40,576 nucleotides of DNA, taken from the NCBI GenBank assembly GCA_938003745.1, contig CALKXS010000044.1, positions 1 to 40,576 on the forward strand, given 5' to 3'. The position numbers were made by a program, and so were the translations under genes. This document shows, in pieces, positions 1 to 8,367 of this stretch (positions are counted from its first letter, which is position 1; each line of letters starts with the position of its first letter). The notes under the pieces were generated by a model. It was not told where the DNA came from. It saw only the letters and a list, made by a program, of their open reading frames with translations, and did not search any database. Source of the stretch: an uncultured Algibacter sp. GTDB lineage: Bacteria > Bacteroidota > Bacteroidia > Flavobacteriales > Flavobacteriaceae.

Positions 1-142
1 CTTTTATATATTTTTCATAATTACATCGATTACAGCTGTAACCTGATGACCACTTGAGCTCAGCTAAAAAACGATAACAATCTTCTTGAGTTTGGAGTTT
101 ATCTTTAAATATCTGTCTATCAAGTTCTTTTAAAATTTCATT
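1..142 (-). pseudogene. IS1595-family transposase, N-terminal fragment (runs off the window)
   Basis: Read on the minus strand from about 142 towards 1, the open frame gives a coherent transposase zinc-ribbon start: 'IFKDKLQTQEDCYRFLAELK' and then W-S-S-G-Y-S-C-N-R-C. The aromatic-rich helix, the K-W pair and the C-x2-C are typical of the N-terminal domain of IS1595/ISXO2-type transposases. There is no in-frame ATG. An ATG two codons upstream reaches the same protein only if one T is restored in the ATGAAATTTTAA stretch, so the gene is probably frameshifted as well as cut off by the window. It differs in sequence from the two other IS1595 relics near the right end. Confidence 0.6.
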
Positions 143-212
143 TTATTAGGGTTTGTATAGAACTTACAAAACAAAATACTCATATACAATTATTTGAGAT
201 CTAAATGGGTAA

Positions 213-249
<37 letters not shown>

Positions 250-376
250 ACTAGTTAGTAAGTGAGATGTTCTAGATGTTGAGTGAATTGCTATTTAAAG
301 TGTTGCAGATCCTGTCTCGGTAGATGGAATGGTTATTGGATGGTGTAAATTATAAGACAGTATACTATACTAAAAA

Positions 377-604
377 TTAGCTACGCTTTTTTCCAAAATC
401 GTACATGTCGTCTTGGAGTTTGTCATGTGCTAAAATGTCTAAAATAGGAATAACAACAGCGGTGACCGTAAAACCTAAAGAGACTAAAAGCCAAGAGTTT
501 CCTGAGTAGTGGTCTAGTAAAGGTGGTGTTAATAAATTTCCTGCTCCAAAAAATAGAGGAAATAAAGCAAAACTTGTAATTATAATTTCTTTAGTTTTAT
601 TCAT
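377..604 (-). pseudogene. 5' remnant of a branched-chain amino acid carrier gene (brnQ-like)
   Basis: The 75-residue product starts like BrnQ/LivJ-type sodium-coupled branched-chain amino acid carriers: 'MNKTKEIIITSFALFPLFF' then G-A-G-N-L, a P-P pair, and a second hydrophobic segment around residues 38-58. Family members are about 420-450 residues with some twelve membrane helices. This one stops after residues resembling the Y-D-F-G-K-K cytoplasmic loop, and the downstream sequence (376 towards 161) shows no continuation. It is therefore a truncated, surely non-functional gene, probably cut by a rearrangement associated with the nearby IS fragment. It diverges from the hydrolase gene at 640. 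Confidence 0.75.
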
Positions 605-614
605 AGGTTGAATT

Positions 615-622
615 TATCTTTG
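615..622 (+). promoter_or_regulatory. -7 promoter box TATCTTTG for the 640 hydrolase gene
   Basis: TATCTTTG matches the Bacteroidetes -7 consensus TAnnTTTG, ends 18 bases before the ATG at 640 and is followed by GC. No TTG lies at the usual 19-21-base distance upstream, so only half of the promoter is clear. A leader of roughly ten bases would result. Confidence 0.4.
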
Positions 623-639
623 CATAAGATAATTTAAAA

Positions 640-1419
640 ATGGTATTAAAATACAAAGGGATAGATGTTTTCTATACAGATGAGGGTAAGGGTAATGCTG
701 TAGTTTTTCTTCATGGTTTTTTAGAAAATAGGAACATGTGGAGTGAGTTTGTTCCTGTATTGATTAAAAGAAACCGAGTTATTTGTATCGATCTATTAGG
801 TCATGGTAAAACTGGTTGTTTGGGTTATGTGCACACTATGGAGCTTATGGCCGAGGTAGTTGATATTGTGCTTGGACACTTGAAGATAAGGCGTTCTCAT
901 TTTATTGGTCATTCAATGGGTGGCTATGTGGCGCTTGCTTTCGCGGAGAATAAGCCAGATGCTGTAAAAGGACTTGTTTTGATGAATTCAACAAGTAGGG
1001 CAGATACCAAAGAGAAAAAAGTAAATAGAGATCGAGCTATTTTAGCAGTTAAACAAAATCATAAAGCTTTTATAAGAATGGTTATTGCTAATTTGTTTAG
1101 ACCTAAGAATAGAAGATTTTTGTCTAAAGAGATTAAGGTTGTGATAAAAGAGGCTTTAAATACACCTTTACAAGGAATTGTTGCGGCACTAGAGGGTATG
1201 AAGATTAGGGAGGATAGAGAGGTGTTATTGCATTTTACTCCATACAGAAAAATGATAATTATTGGAAAAAAAGACCCAGTACTTAATTATGAAGAGTTAC
1301 TCGATCAAACAAGTAAAACAGAGGTAGATGTTGTTGAATTTCCGGATGGACATATGTCTCATATGGAAAATAAAAATGCTTTCCTACAAAAAATAATGCA
1401 TTTCATCGAAAATAAATAG
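640..1419 (+). CDS. Alpha/beta-fold hydrolase
   Basis: A 259-residue single-domain cytoplasmic alpha/beta hydrolase with no signal peptide. The oxyanion-hole segment is F-L-H-G-F at residues 23-27. The nucleophile elbow is G-H-S-M-G-G with Ser92. The likely acid is Asp212 (G-K-K-D-P) and the catalytic His is most likely His238 in D-G-H-M-S-H, with His241 as the alternative. The length and elbow sequence fit the MhpC/BioH-like esterase group, but the substrate cannot be read from sequence. The ATG at 640 is the first in the frame and is preceded by an A-rich stretch and a -7-like box. It is probably transcribed alone, because the next gene is a small unrelated one. Confidence 0.9.
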   Translation: MVLKYKGIDVFYTDEGKGNAVVFLHGFLENRNMWSEFVPVLIKRNRVICIDLLGHGKTGCLGYVHTMELMAEVVDIVLGHLKIRRSHFIGHSMGGYVALAFAENKPDAVKGLVLMNSTSRADTKEKKVNRDRAILAVKQNHKAFIRMVIANLFRPKNRRFLSKEIKVVIKEALNTPLQGIVAALEGMKIREDREVLLHFTPYRKMIIIGKKDPVLNYEELLDQTSKTEVDVVEFPDGHMSHMENKNAFLQKIMHFIENK

Positions 1420-1478
1420 TATTTCATCGACATATGGGTTATTATGCTTATATTTATCTCATTAAATTGTCCTATACT

Positions 1479-1721
1479 ATGCAAAAGAATACAATAAAAC
1501 CTGCTTTTTTACCAAAAATGTATTGCGGTATTTTTGGTCATGATTATCAAGTGACTAGAAAAGTAACTCATTATATTAAGGAGTATACTTGTGCTCATTG
1601 CAAAAAACAACTTACTACAAATGGTAATGGTAATTTAGTAGAATTAACTCCCAAGTTTAGGGATATTAATGCTATTTTAGAACGAGTACATGCGAAAAGG
1701 ATGACGCGTTTAAAAAGGTAA
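1479..1721 (+). CDS. Small zinc-ribbon-like protein, copy 1
   Basis: I do not recognise a named function. Alignment with the neighbour at 1823 begins at the ATG at 1518 (M-Y-C-G-I-F-G-H), so the true start is 1518 or the upstream ATG at 1479 (80 residues). An in-frame ATG at 1434 adds only poorly conserved residues. The protein has a C-x3-F-G-H segment followed by C-A-H-C, a possible Cys/His zinc site. The organisation resembles phage/prophage proteins of the DUF1660 type. A conserved C-terminal stretch T-P-K-F-R-D-I-N precedes a basic tail. Copy 2 lies about 100 bases downstream on the same strand, indicating a tandem duplication. Confidence 0.7.
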   Translation: MQKNTIKPAFLPKMYCGIFGHDYQVTRKVTHYIKEYTCAHCKKQLTTNGNGNLVELTPKFRDINAILERVHAKRMTRLKR

Positions 1722-1822
1722 AATAGCTTCTTCGTCGATTTACGGGTTTTCCTCGGAGTCAATACAATGATTTTTAGTAATTTAACATCCCGAAAGAAAA
1801 CTAATTAAAATGAATAGGTGCA

Positions 1823-2029
1823 ATGAAAAATATTCAATGTAGAGTCTTTGGTCATTATTTTCTAGTGACAAGACATGTGACATATCATGTAAAGGAGTTT
1901 AGGTGTAAAAATTGCAATAAAGAATTCACAACAAGTAGCACGGGTAATTTAACTCCTTTAACTCCAAAGTTTAAGGAAATTAATGATGTGCTAGATAGAA
2001 TACATCAAAAAAGAATAGAATTGGATTAA
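1823..2029 (+). CDS. Small zinc-ribbon-like protein, copy 2
   Basis: A 68-residue paralogue of the gene at 1479. It shares the C-x3-F-G-H segment, V-T-R-x-V-T-Y, the C-K-N-C pair, F-T-T, and the C-terminal T-P-K-F-K-E-I-N-D-V-L-D-R-I-H. The conserved cysteines and histidine suggest a small zinc-bound fold, possibly nucleic-acid binding, but that is inference. It ends 33 bases before the 3' end of thiL, which is transcribed towards it. The A-rich sequence just before the ATG fits a Bacteroidetes start. No phage genes are nearby, so a prophage origin is not supported by context. Confidence 0.75.
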   Translation: MKNIQCRVFGHYFLVTRHVTYHVKEFRCKNCNKEFTTSSTGNLTPLTPKFKEINDVLDRIHQKRIELD

Positions 2030-2062
2030 AAAAGAAACCTATTAACTCCAATTTATTAGTTT

Positions 2063-3109
2063 TTAGTTGTTAAAATTTTTCCATCCTTGTGCTTTTAATG
2101 GTATTCTAGAATCTGCTCTAGTAACCAAGTGCATTCCAGCCTCGCTTTCTCGAATATGACCAATTACAGATAAGTTGGGGTTTGCCTTGATTTTTGGGTA
2201 ATCTTCTTGAGAAATAGTAAATAAAAGTTCGTAGTCTTCACCTCCATTTAAAGCAACGGTAGTGCTATCTATATTGAACTCTTCACAAGCCGATATGACA
2301 ACAGGGTCTAAAGGAAGTTTTTCTTCATATAAATCACAACCTACATGACTTTGTTTGCATAAGTGCAATATTTCAGAAGACAACCCATCACTAATATCAA
2401 TCATAGAACTAGGTTTTACTTCTAAGTCTGAAAGTAGCTTGATTATGTCTTGTCTTGCTTCAGGTTTTAATTGACGTTCTATTATATATGTATAAGCTTC
2501 TAAATCTGGTTGGCTATTAGGGTTTACTTTGTAAACTTCTTTTTCTCGTTCTAAAACCTGAAGCCCTAAATATGCGCCGCCTAAATCACCAGTAATAACA
2601 AGTAAGTCGTTTGGCTTAGCTCCGTTTCTGTAGGTTTCATCATCTCCTTTAACTTCACCAATAGCTGTAACAGAAATTAATAAGCCAGTTGTAGAGGATG
2701 TTGTGTCCCCTCCAATAACATCAATATTATAAATAGAAGCAGCTGTTTCAATTCCAGCATACAATTCTTCAAGAGCTTCTAGTGGAAATCTGTTAGAAAC
2801 AGCAATAGAAACTGTTATTTGCGTTGCTTTTGCATTCATTGCAAAAACATCGGAAAGATTTACAATAACAGATTTATAACCAAGATGTTTTAAGGGCGTA
2901 TAGCTTAAGTCAAAATGTACGCCTTCAACAAGTAAGTCAGTCGTGACGACAATCTTTTTTTTATCAAAATCCAAAACAGCAGCATCGTCACCAATACCTT
3001 TAATTGTAGATTTGTGGTTTATTTTGAAGTTTTTTGTTAAATGATCTATTAAAGCAAATTCACCTAAATTATTTAAATCTGTTCTTTGTTGATTTTTATC
3101 TTCTATCAT
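2063..3109 (-). CDS. thiL: Thiamine-monophosphate kinase
   Basis: ThiL phosphorylates thiamine monophosphate with ATP to give thiamine diphosphate, the last step of the pathway. The 348-residue protein has the full set of PurM/ThiL-fold motifs: G-I-G-D-D-A-A-V at 38-45 (magnesium/ATP loop), T-T-D-L-L-V-E-G-V-H-F at 56-66, I-G-G-D-T at 132-136, D-I-S-D-G-L at 238-243 and N-G-G-E-D-Y-E-L-L-F-T at 288-298, with a C-terminal G-W near 342. It starts with the usual short charged leader before L-G-E-F. It stands alone on the minus strand, but the same window holds a TPP riboswitch and a thiamine-type receptor at 28 kb. Confidence 0.97.
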   Translation of the reverse strand: MIEDKNQQRTDLNNLGEFALIDHLTKNFKINHKSTIKGIGDDAAVLDFDKKKIVVTTDLLVEGVHFDLSYTPLKHLGYKSVIVNLSDVFAMNAKATQITVSIAVSNRFPLEALEELYAGIETAASIYNIDVIGGDTTSSTTGLLISVTAIGEVKGDDETYRNGAKPNDLLVITGDLGGAYLGLQVLEREKEVYKVNPNSQPDLEAYTYIIERQLKPEARQDIIKLLSDLEVKPSSMIDISDGLSSEILHLCKQSHVGCDLYEEKLPLDPVVISACEEFNIDSTTVALNGGEDYELLFTISQEDYPKIKANPNLSVIGHIRESEAGMHLVTRADSRIPLKAQGWKNFNN

Positions 3110-3113
3110 GCTG

Positions 3114-3121
3114 CAAAAATA
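3114..3121 (-). promoter_or_regulatory. -7-like box TATTTTTG directly upstream of thiL
   Basis: On the minus strand TATTTTTG fits TAnnTTTG and ends only four bases before the thiL ATG. If used, transcription would start at or within the start codon, giving an essentially leaderless message. No TTG is present at the expected -33 distance, so this is tentative. Confidence 0.25.
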
Positions 3122-3268
3122 GGAAGCCTATTTAAGAAAATAGTCAGGTATGTGTATTAAAAATAAAAAATGTGCTCTTGTTTTGTTATAAACTTTGAAA
3201 TACATTTTGCGTTTTGTTGAAAAATTATTGTACTTGTGTCAATAATACCAAATGTTTTTTCTAAGTTT

Positions 3269-3671
3269 ATGTTTTTAAAAGATTACCCAAAGATGAAGGT
3301 TAAATTACCTACAAATTCGTTTTGTCTAGCTTTTGGATACAATTTTTTTTAGTAAAACAAATCCAGTTACTAATGAAGAACGTATTATTCGTAAATGTTG
3401 TGAAAACGAATTTATATATAGTATTAATGGAGACATTGTTGAATCTCCTAGTGAACAATATTCTTTTTTCTCAAAAGTTGTAGTATTTAAAAAAATGTTA
3501 AATCTTAATGTTATAATTAACGTACGTTTGGCATTTCTGATTAAAGTAAATTTGAGTGATTTAATACTATTGTCTTTTTTAAATTTAGTAATATCTAATT
3601 ATAATGTTATTTTATTTATGGCAAAAAGCATAAAACAATACAATCATTTTTTAATAAACAAAACCTATTAA
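3269..3671 (+). other. Possible decayed gene in the thiL-suf gap
   Basis: The 750 bases between thiL and sufA hold no clear gene. From an ATG at 3269 a frame runs 27 codons (ending in an F-run before TAG). It continues, after a one-base shift in the T-run near 3345, into a 100-codon frame that begins with polar, protein-like residues and turns into low-complexity I/L/N/F sequence. The first part could be a remnant of a real gene. I recognise no family, and the AT-rich second half could be open by chance. Confidence 0.2.
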
Positions 3672-3722
3672 ACTATATATTAATATAATGTTAGGTTGTA
3701 TGGAAATACATGACTTATATTG

Positions 3723-3730
3723 TATATTTG
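3723..3730 (+). promoter_or_regulatory. Candidate suf operon promoter (-7 box TATATTTG)
   Basis: TATATTTG matches TAnnTTTG exactly and is followed by CAT. It lies 129 bases before the sufA ATG. The nearest TTG (3696-3698) is 24 bases upstream, longer than the usual 19, so the -33 half is uncertain. If correct the operon has a leader of about 120 bases. I see no Rrf2/IscR-type regulator gene beside it. Confidence 0.4.
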
Positions 3731-3859
3731 CATTCTATTTAGAAACCATCTTAATTAAAATAAGAAATATTTTTTTAAATACCAGGTTTTGAGTAGCGAA
3801 GATTACATGTGACGCGTCAGGTTATTAATAATGTCGCATGAAAATCTATTTTAAACACT

Positions 3860-4189
3860 ATGATTAAAGTTTCAGAAATAGCTAAAAAAAAGGTGGTCGA
3901 ACTTATGCAAGATGAAGGCTTTGACGCAACAAACGATTATGTTCGTGTTGGGGTTAAAAGTGGAGGTTGCTCAGGGCTTTCCTATGATCTAAAATTTGAT
4001 AAAGAAAAACAAGAAGATGATAAGGTTTTTGAAGATAACGATATTAAGATTATCGTTGATAAGAAAAGCTTTTTGTATTTAATAGGTACAACTTTAGAGT
4101 ATTCTGGAGGTTTAAATGGTACTGGTTTTGTTTTTAATAATCCTAATGCAAACCGTACTTGCGGTTGTGGAGAATCATTTTCATTATAA
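3860..4189 (+). CDS. sufA: HesB/IscA/SufA-type iron-sulfur carrier
   Basis: A 109-residue A-type carrier that accepts clusters from the SufBCD scaffold and passes them to apoproteins. It has the three family cysteines: Cys37 in S-G-G-C-S-G and Cys101 and Cys103 in C-G-C-G-E-S-F near the C-terminus, plus the usual length and fold signature. It is the first gene of the SUF operon, with sufB starting 16 bases downstream. I call it sufA by position; the sequence alone does not separate SufA from IscA or ErpA. Confidence 0.95.
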   Translation: MIKVSEIAKKKVVELMQDEGFDATNDYVRVGVKSGGCSGLSYDLKFDKEKQEDDKVFEDNDIKIIVDKKSFLYLIGTTLEYSGGLNGTGFVFNNPNANRTCGCGESFSL

Positions 4190-4205
4190 AAATTAAGAAA
4201 GAATT

Positions 4206-5654
4206 ATGTCGAAGTATACCGAGGATGATTTACGCGAAGAGCTAAAGACCAAAGAATACGAATACGGTTTTTATACCGATATAGAATCTGAAACATTTCC
4301 AATAGGCTTAAATGAAGATATTGTACGTGCTATTTCTAAAAAGAAGGAAGAGCCACAATGGATGACAGATTGGAGATTAGATGCTTTTAAAGTTTGGAAA
4401 GACATGGCAGAGCCTGAATGGGCTAATGTTAATTATGAAAAGCCAGATTTTCAAGCGATTGCATATTATTCTGCACCAGTAACAGTAGATCCTAATAAAA
4501 CATTAGATGATGTAGATCCAGATTTACTTGCTATGTACAAGAAATTGGGAATTTCTGTAGATGAACAGAAAAAGATGAATAACATTGCTATGGATATAGT
4601 TGTTGATTCTGTTTCAGTTGCAACTACTTTCAAGAAAACTCTAGGAGAAAAAGGGATTATTTTTATGAGTATTTCTGAGGCTATAAAAGAGCATCCAGAA
4701 CTTGTGAAAAGATATTTAGGTACAGTAGTGCCAACAAAAGACAATTTTTATGCGGCATTAAATTCTGCAGTATTTAGTGATGGGTCATTCTGTTATATTC
4801 CAAAAGGCGTAAAATGTCCAATGGAATTATCTACATATTTTAGAATTAATCAAGCAGGAACAGGTCAGTTTGAGAGAACGCTTTTAGTTGCAGATGAAGG
4901 AAGTTATGTAAGTTACCTTGAAGGATGTACAGCGCCAAGTCGTGATGAAAACCAATTACACGCAGCAGTTGTAGAACTTATAGCTTTAGATGATGCCGAA
5001 ATTAAATATTCAACAGTACAAAACTGGTATCCAGGAAATGCAGAAGGTAAAGGTGGTGTTTATAATTTTGTAACCAAAAGAGGATTATGCGAGAAAAATG
5101 CTAAGATATCTTGGACACAAGTAGAAACAGGTTCTGCCGTGACATGGAAATATCCTTCATGCATTTTAAAAGGTGATAATTCGGTTGGAGAGTTTTATTC
5201 AATTGCTATTACCAATAATTATCAACAAGCCGATACGGGAACAAAAATGATTCACTTAGGGAAAAACACGAAGTCAACCATTATATCAAAAGGAATATCT
5301 GCAGGTAAATCACAAAATAGCTACCGTGGTTTAGTTCAAATAAGTTCAAGAGCAGATAATGCTCGTAACTTTTCGCAATGTGATAGTTTATTAATGGGTA
5401 ATGCTTGTGGTGCACATACTTTCCCTTATATAGAAGCAAAAAACAAAACGGCAAAAATAGAGCATGAAGCAACAACAAGTAAAATTGGTGAAGACCAAAT
5501 TTTTTATTGTAACCAACGTGGTATAGATACAGAAAAAGCCATTGCATTAATTGTAAATGGGTTTAGTAAAGAAGTGCTAAATAAACTTCCAATGGAGTTT
5601 GCTGTAGAGGCACAAAAGCTTTTAGAAATTAGCCTAGAAGGAAGTGTAGGTTAA
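4206..5654 (+). CDS. sufB: SUF scaffold subunit SufB
   Basis: The 482-residue SufB is the core scaffold of the SufBC2D complex on which the cluster is built. Visible family signatures include [11 protein letters not shown] at about 195-205, the L-E-G-C-T-A-P segment with Cys241, the beta-helix region with W-x-Q-V-E-T-G-S at 303-310, and the S-x-G-I-S-A-G-K-S segment followed by [10 protein letters not shown] with Cys401. Length and motifs are complete. It is followed by a lipoprotein gene that interrupts the usual sufB-sufC adjacency. Confidence 0.97.
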   Translation: MSKYTEDDLREELKTKEYEYGFYTDIESETFPIGLNEDIVRAISKKKEEPQWMTDWRLDAFKVWKDMAEPEWANVNYEKPDFQAIAYYSAPVTVDPNKTLDDVDPDLLAMYKKLGISVDEQKKMNNIAMDIVVDSVSVATTFKKTLGEKGIIFMSISEAIKEHPELVKRYLGTVVPTKDNFYAALNSAVFSDGSFCYIPKGVKCPMELSTYFRINQAGTGQFERTLLVADEGSYVSYLEGCTAPSRDENQLHAAVVELIALDDAEIKYSTVQNWYPGNAEGKGGVYNFVTKRGLCEKNAKISWTQVETGSAVTWKYPSCILKGDNSVGEFYSIAITNNYQQADTGTKMIHLGKNTKSTIISKGISAGKSQNSYRGLVQISSRADNARNFSQCDSLLMGNACGAHTFPYIEAKNKTAKIEHEATTSKIGEDQIFYCNQRGIDTEKAIALIVNGFSKEVLNKLPMEFAVEAQKLLEISLEGSVG

Positions 5655-5664
5655 TCCTTTTGTT

Positions 5665-5684
5665 ATTCCTGCGGAGGCAGGAAT
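5665..5684. repeat. Short palindromic repeat (ATTCCTGC hairpin)
   Basis: Eight-base perfect arms ATTCCTGC (5665-5672) and GCAGGAAT (5677-5684) enclose GGAG. The sequence resembles the short dispersed palindrome with TTCCTGC/GCAGGAA arms that I recall from many flavobacterial genomes. It lies just after the sufB stop and inside the longest possible frame of the next gene, which argues for the later start of that gene at 5717. Confidence 0.7.
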
Positions 5685-5716
5685 TTCATGAAATGAATCG
5701 AAAATATTATTTAGAA

Positions 5717-6136
5717 ATGAAAAATATATTTTTTAGCTTATTAGTTTTAACAGCATTTGTTAGCTGTAAAAATGAAACCAAAGCAGAAGTGAAAACTGCT
5801 GTAGAATCAGAGACTTTGGAAAAAACGGCTAAACAAAATGATGGATTAACCTTGTTAAAAGGAGAGTTTGTGTATTATGATGGTGCTGCAGTTTTGCAAA
5901 CTCATGCTAGCATTTACGGTGTTTATATAAATGATAAAATGTTAGAATTAAATAAACTAGCAGAAAAACATAAATCTGAGCCAACCGATATGGTAAACAT
6001 AGAAGTTAGAGCGAAGGTTAGTAATAAAAAAGACGATAAAATTCTTTGGGAAAATAAAGTTGAGATTGTTGAAATCCTTAACGTAACTCCACAAAGTAAA
6101 AAAAATAACAACGTAGTAAAATTAGGAAACAAATAG
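5717..6136 (+). CDS. Predicted lipoprotein inside the suf operon
   Basis: I recognise no named family. From the ATG at 5717 the product is 139 residues with an N-terminal hydrophobic segment ending in F-V-S-C, a lipoprotein-type signal with the lipid-anchored cysteine near residue 17. A charged linker and a small soluble domain of about 90 residues follow. An in-frame ATG at 5660 would put the hairpin repeat in the coding region and lengthen the leader unnaturally. The gene sits between sufB and sufC with one base before the sufC start, so it is almost certainly co-transcribed. A role in envelope stress or metal sensing is only a guess. Confidence 0.8.
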   Translation: MKNIFFSLLVLTAFVSCKNETKAEVKTAVESETLEKTAKQNDGLTLLKGEFVYYDGAAVLQTHASIYGVYINDKMLELNKLAEKHKSEPTDMVNIEVRAKVSNKKDDKILWENKVEIVEILNVTPQSKKNNNVVKLGNK

Positions 6137-6137
6137 T

Positions 6138-6890
6138 ATGTTAAAAATTGAAAATTTACACGCAAGTGTTGAAGATAAGGCCATTTTAAGAGGTATTAAT
6201 TTAGAAGTTAAACCAGGAGAAGTACATGCTATTATGGGACCAAATGGTTCTGGGAAAAGTACATTATCTTCTGTTATAGCAGGTAAAGAAGAATACGAAG
6301 TAACAGACGGAACAATCGTTTTTAATGAAGAGGATATTAATGAATTAGCAGCAGAAGAGCGCGCACACAAAGGTGTGTTTTTATCGTTTCAATACCCTGT
6401 AGAAATTCCTGGAGTGTCTGTAACTAATTTTATAAAAACTGCTATTAACGAAAATCGTAAAGCTAAAGGATTAGAAGACATGCCTGCAAAGGATATGCTT
6501 AAGTTAATTCGTGAAAAGGCTGAGTTGTTAGAAATAGATAGAAAGTTTTTATCACGTTCACTTAACGAAGGTTTTTCTGGAGGAGAGAAAAAACGTAATG
6601 AGATTTTTCAAATGGCAATGTTAGAGCCAAAATTAGCTATTCTTGATGAAACAGATTCTGGTTTAGATATTGATGCACTTCGCATTGTGGCCAACGGTGT
6701 TAATAAGCTTAAAAGTAAAGATAATGCAGTAATTGTAATTACGCATTACCAACGTTTGTTGGACCATATAGTTCCAGATTTTGTTCACGTTTTATATAAT
6801 GGTAAAATTGTGAAATCTGGAGGAAAAGAGCTAGCTCATGAGTTAGAAGAAAAAGGATACGATTGGATTAAAGAAGAAGTAGACGCATAA
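6138..6890 (+). CDS. sufC: SUF ATPase SufC
   Basis: The ABC-type ATPase of the SufBC2D scaffold, 250 residues. Walker A is G-P-N-G-S-G-K-S at 34-41. The signature region is F-S-G-G-E-K-K-R-N-E, with the E-K-K-R-N wording specific to SufC. Walker B is L-A-I-L-D-E-T-D-S-G-L-D and the switch histidine lies in V-I-T-H-Y-Q. There are no membrane segments, as expected for a cytosolic member of the ABC superfamily. The start lies one base after the stop of the lipoprotein gene. Confidence 0.97.
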   Translation: MLKIENLHASVEDKAILRGINLEVKPGEVHAIMGPNGSGKSTLSSVIAGKEEYEVTDGTIVFNEEDINELAAEERAHKGVFLSFQYPVEIPGVSVTNFIKTAINENRKAKGLEDMPAKDMLKLIREKAELLEIDRKFLSRSLNEGFSGGEKKRNEIFQMAMLEPKLAILDETDSGLDIDALRIVANGVNKLKSKDNAVIVITHYQRLLDHIVPDFVHVLYNGKIVKSGGKELAHELEEKGYDWIKEEVDA

Positions 6891-6961
6891 TTTAGTAACC
6901 AGTCAAAAAGTTAGCAGTATTGTAAATAGTACTGAAGACTGAGAATTGAAGACCTATCAAC

Positions 6962-8275
6962 ATGGATTTAAAAGAAAAATTATTATCATCCTATTTAGTA
7001 TTCGAAAATAAATTGGATATCGATTCTCCTATTAATGATATTAGAAACGAAGCTATAAAAACATTCGAAGAAAAAGGGTTCCCTTCAAAAAAAGAAGAAG
7101 CTTGGAAATATACGTCTCTAAATAAAGTTTTAAAAGAAGATTATAGCATATTCCCAAAACAGGAAAATGCGATAGATTATAAAGATGTAAAAAAGTATTT
7201 TATTCATGATATAGACACTTATAAAATTGTGTTTATAGATGGGAAATATTCATCTCACCTTTCAGAAACTACACATGATGGTATAGATGTTTGTTTAATG
7301 TCAGCGGCATTAACAAAACCAAAATATCAGCTTATTATAGAAAACTACTATAATAAAGTAGCAACTAAAGATAGTTTAACGTCATTAAATACAGCATTTG
7401 CAAACGAAGGCGCTTACATTCATATTCCAAAAAATAAGATTGTTGATAAGCCTATTCAAATTATAAATTTCTCTACAGGAAACGAGTCTGCAACCATGTT
7501 GCAACCGCGTAATCTTATTGTTGTAGATGAGAATTCACATGTACAAATAATAGAAAGACACCAAAGTTTAACAGAAAATGCGGTGTTAACTAATAGTGTA
7601 ACAGAGATTTTCACAAACAAGCGCGCCATTGTAGATTTTTACAAAATTCAAAACGACAATGAAAAAGCTACGCTTATAGATAATACATACGTTAATCAAA
7701 AGCGCGAGAGTATTGCATCAGTGCATACATTCTCTTTTGGAGGTAAATTAATTCGTAATAACCTTAACTATTACCAAAACGGAGAGCGTATAGATTCTAT
7801 CTTAAAGGGGGTTACTATTTTAAGTGATAAACAACACGTAGATCATAATACATTAGTGCATCATATAGAGCCAAATTGCGAAAGTCATCAAGACTATAAA
7901 GGTATTTTTGGAGACAGTTCAACAGGTATTTTCAATGGTAAAATCATTGTAAATAAAGAAGCGCAAAAAACAAACGCATTTCAATCTAATAATAACATAT
8001 TAGTAAGTGATAAAGCAACAATAAATAGCAAGCCACAATTAGAAATTTTTGCAGATGATGTAAAATGTTCTCACGGTTGTACTATTGGTCAACTAGACGA
8101 AAGTGCTATGTTTTATATGCGTTCGCGAGGTATTCCAGAAAAAGAAGCAAAAGCACTTTTAATGTATGCCTTTAGTAATAACGTACTAAGCTCTGTTAAA
8201 ATTCCAGAAATCAAACAACGAATTACTAAGATTATCGCAAACAAGTTAGGCGTAAATATAGGGTTCGATTTATAA
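6962..8275 (+). CDS. sufD: SUF scaffold subunit SufD
   Basis: The 437-residue partner of SufB in the SufBC2D complex; both share the right-handed beta-helix. The C-terminal family signature C-S-H-G-C-T-I-G-Q-L-D-E and Y-M-R-S-R-G-I is present, with the conserved histidine. The N-terminal helical region (residues 1-130) is variable, as in other SufD proteins, and contains the typical K-K-E-E-A-W-K-Y-T. It is separated from sufC by 71 bases with no clear terminator, so the operon continues. Confidence 0.96.
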   Translation: MDLKEKLLSSYLVFENKLDIDSPINDIRNEAIKTFEEKGFPSKKEEAWKYTSLNKVLKEDYSIFPKQENAIDYKDVKKYFIHDIDTYKIVFIDGKYSSHLSETTHDGIDVCLMSAALTKPKYQLIIENYYNKVATKDSLTSLNTAFANEGAYIHIPKNKIVDKPIQIINFSTGNESATMLQPRNLIVVDENSHVQIIERHQSLTENAVLTNSVTEIFTNKRAIVDFYKIQNDNEKATLIDNTYVNQKRESIASVHTFSFGGKLIRNNLNYYQNGERIDSILKGVTILSDKQHVDHNTLVHHIEPNCESHQDYKGIFGDSSTGIFNGKIIVNKEAQKTNAFQSNNNILVSDKATINSKPQLEIFADDVKCSHGCTIGQLDESAMFYMRSRGIPEKEAKALLMYAFSNNVLSSVKIPEIKQRITKIIANKLGVNIGFDL

Positions 8276-8293
8276 AATTATTTGAACCTATTT

Positions 8294-8355
8294 CCCGCTA
8301 TTCGCTATATCTTTTTTGAGAAAAACAAAAAAGGATGCCGCTACTATCGGGGCTA
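8294..8355 (+). repeat. Folded intergenic element between sufD and sufS
   Basis: A 62-base element begins CCCGCTATTCGCTATATC and ends GGATGCCGCTACTATCGGGG. CCCG (8294-8297) can pair with CGGG near 8348-8351, and CTTTTTT (8311-8317) with AAAAAAGG (8327-8334), giving a long imperfect hairpin. I recall this wording from intergenic regions of many Flavobacteriaceae. It could be a dispersed repeat or an RNA processing or stability element. It contains an in-frame ATG (8335) that would otherwise lengthen sufS. Confidence 0.55.
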
Positions 8356-8367
8356 GAGATAAACGCT

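Noticed and set aside
4466-5547. Long antisense reading frames across sufB
   Set aside because: They mirror codon periodicity of sufB, have low-complexity products, no start signals and no family resemblance.
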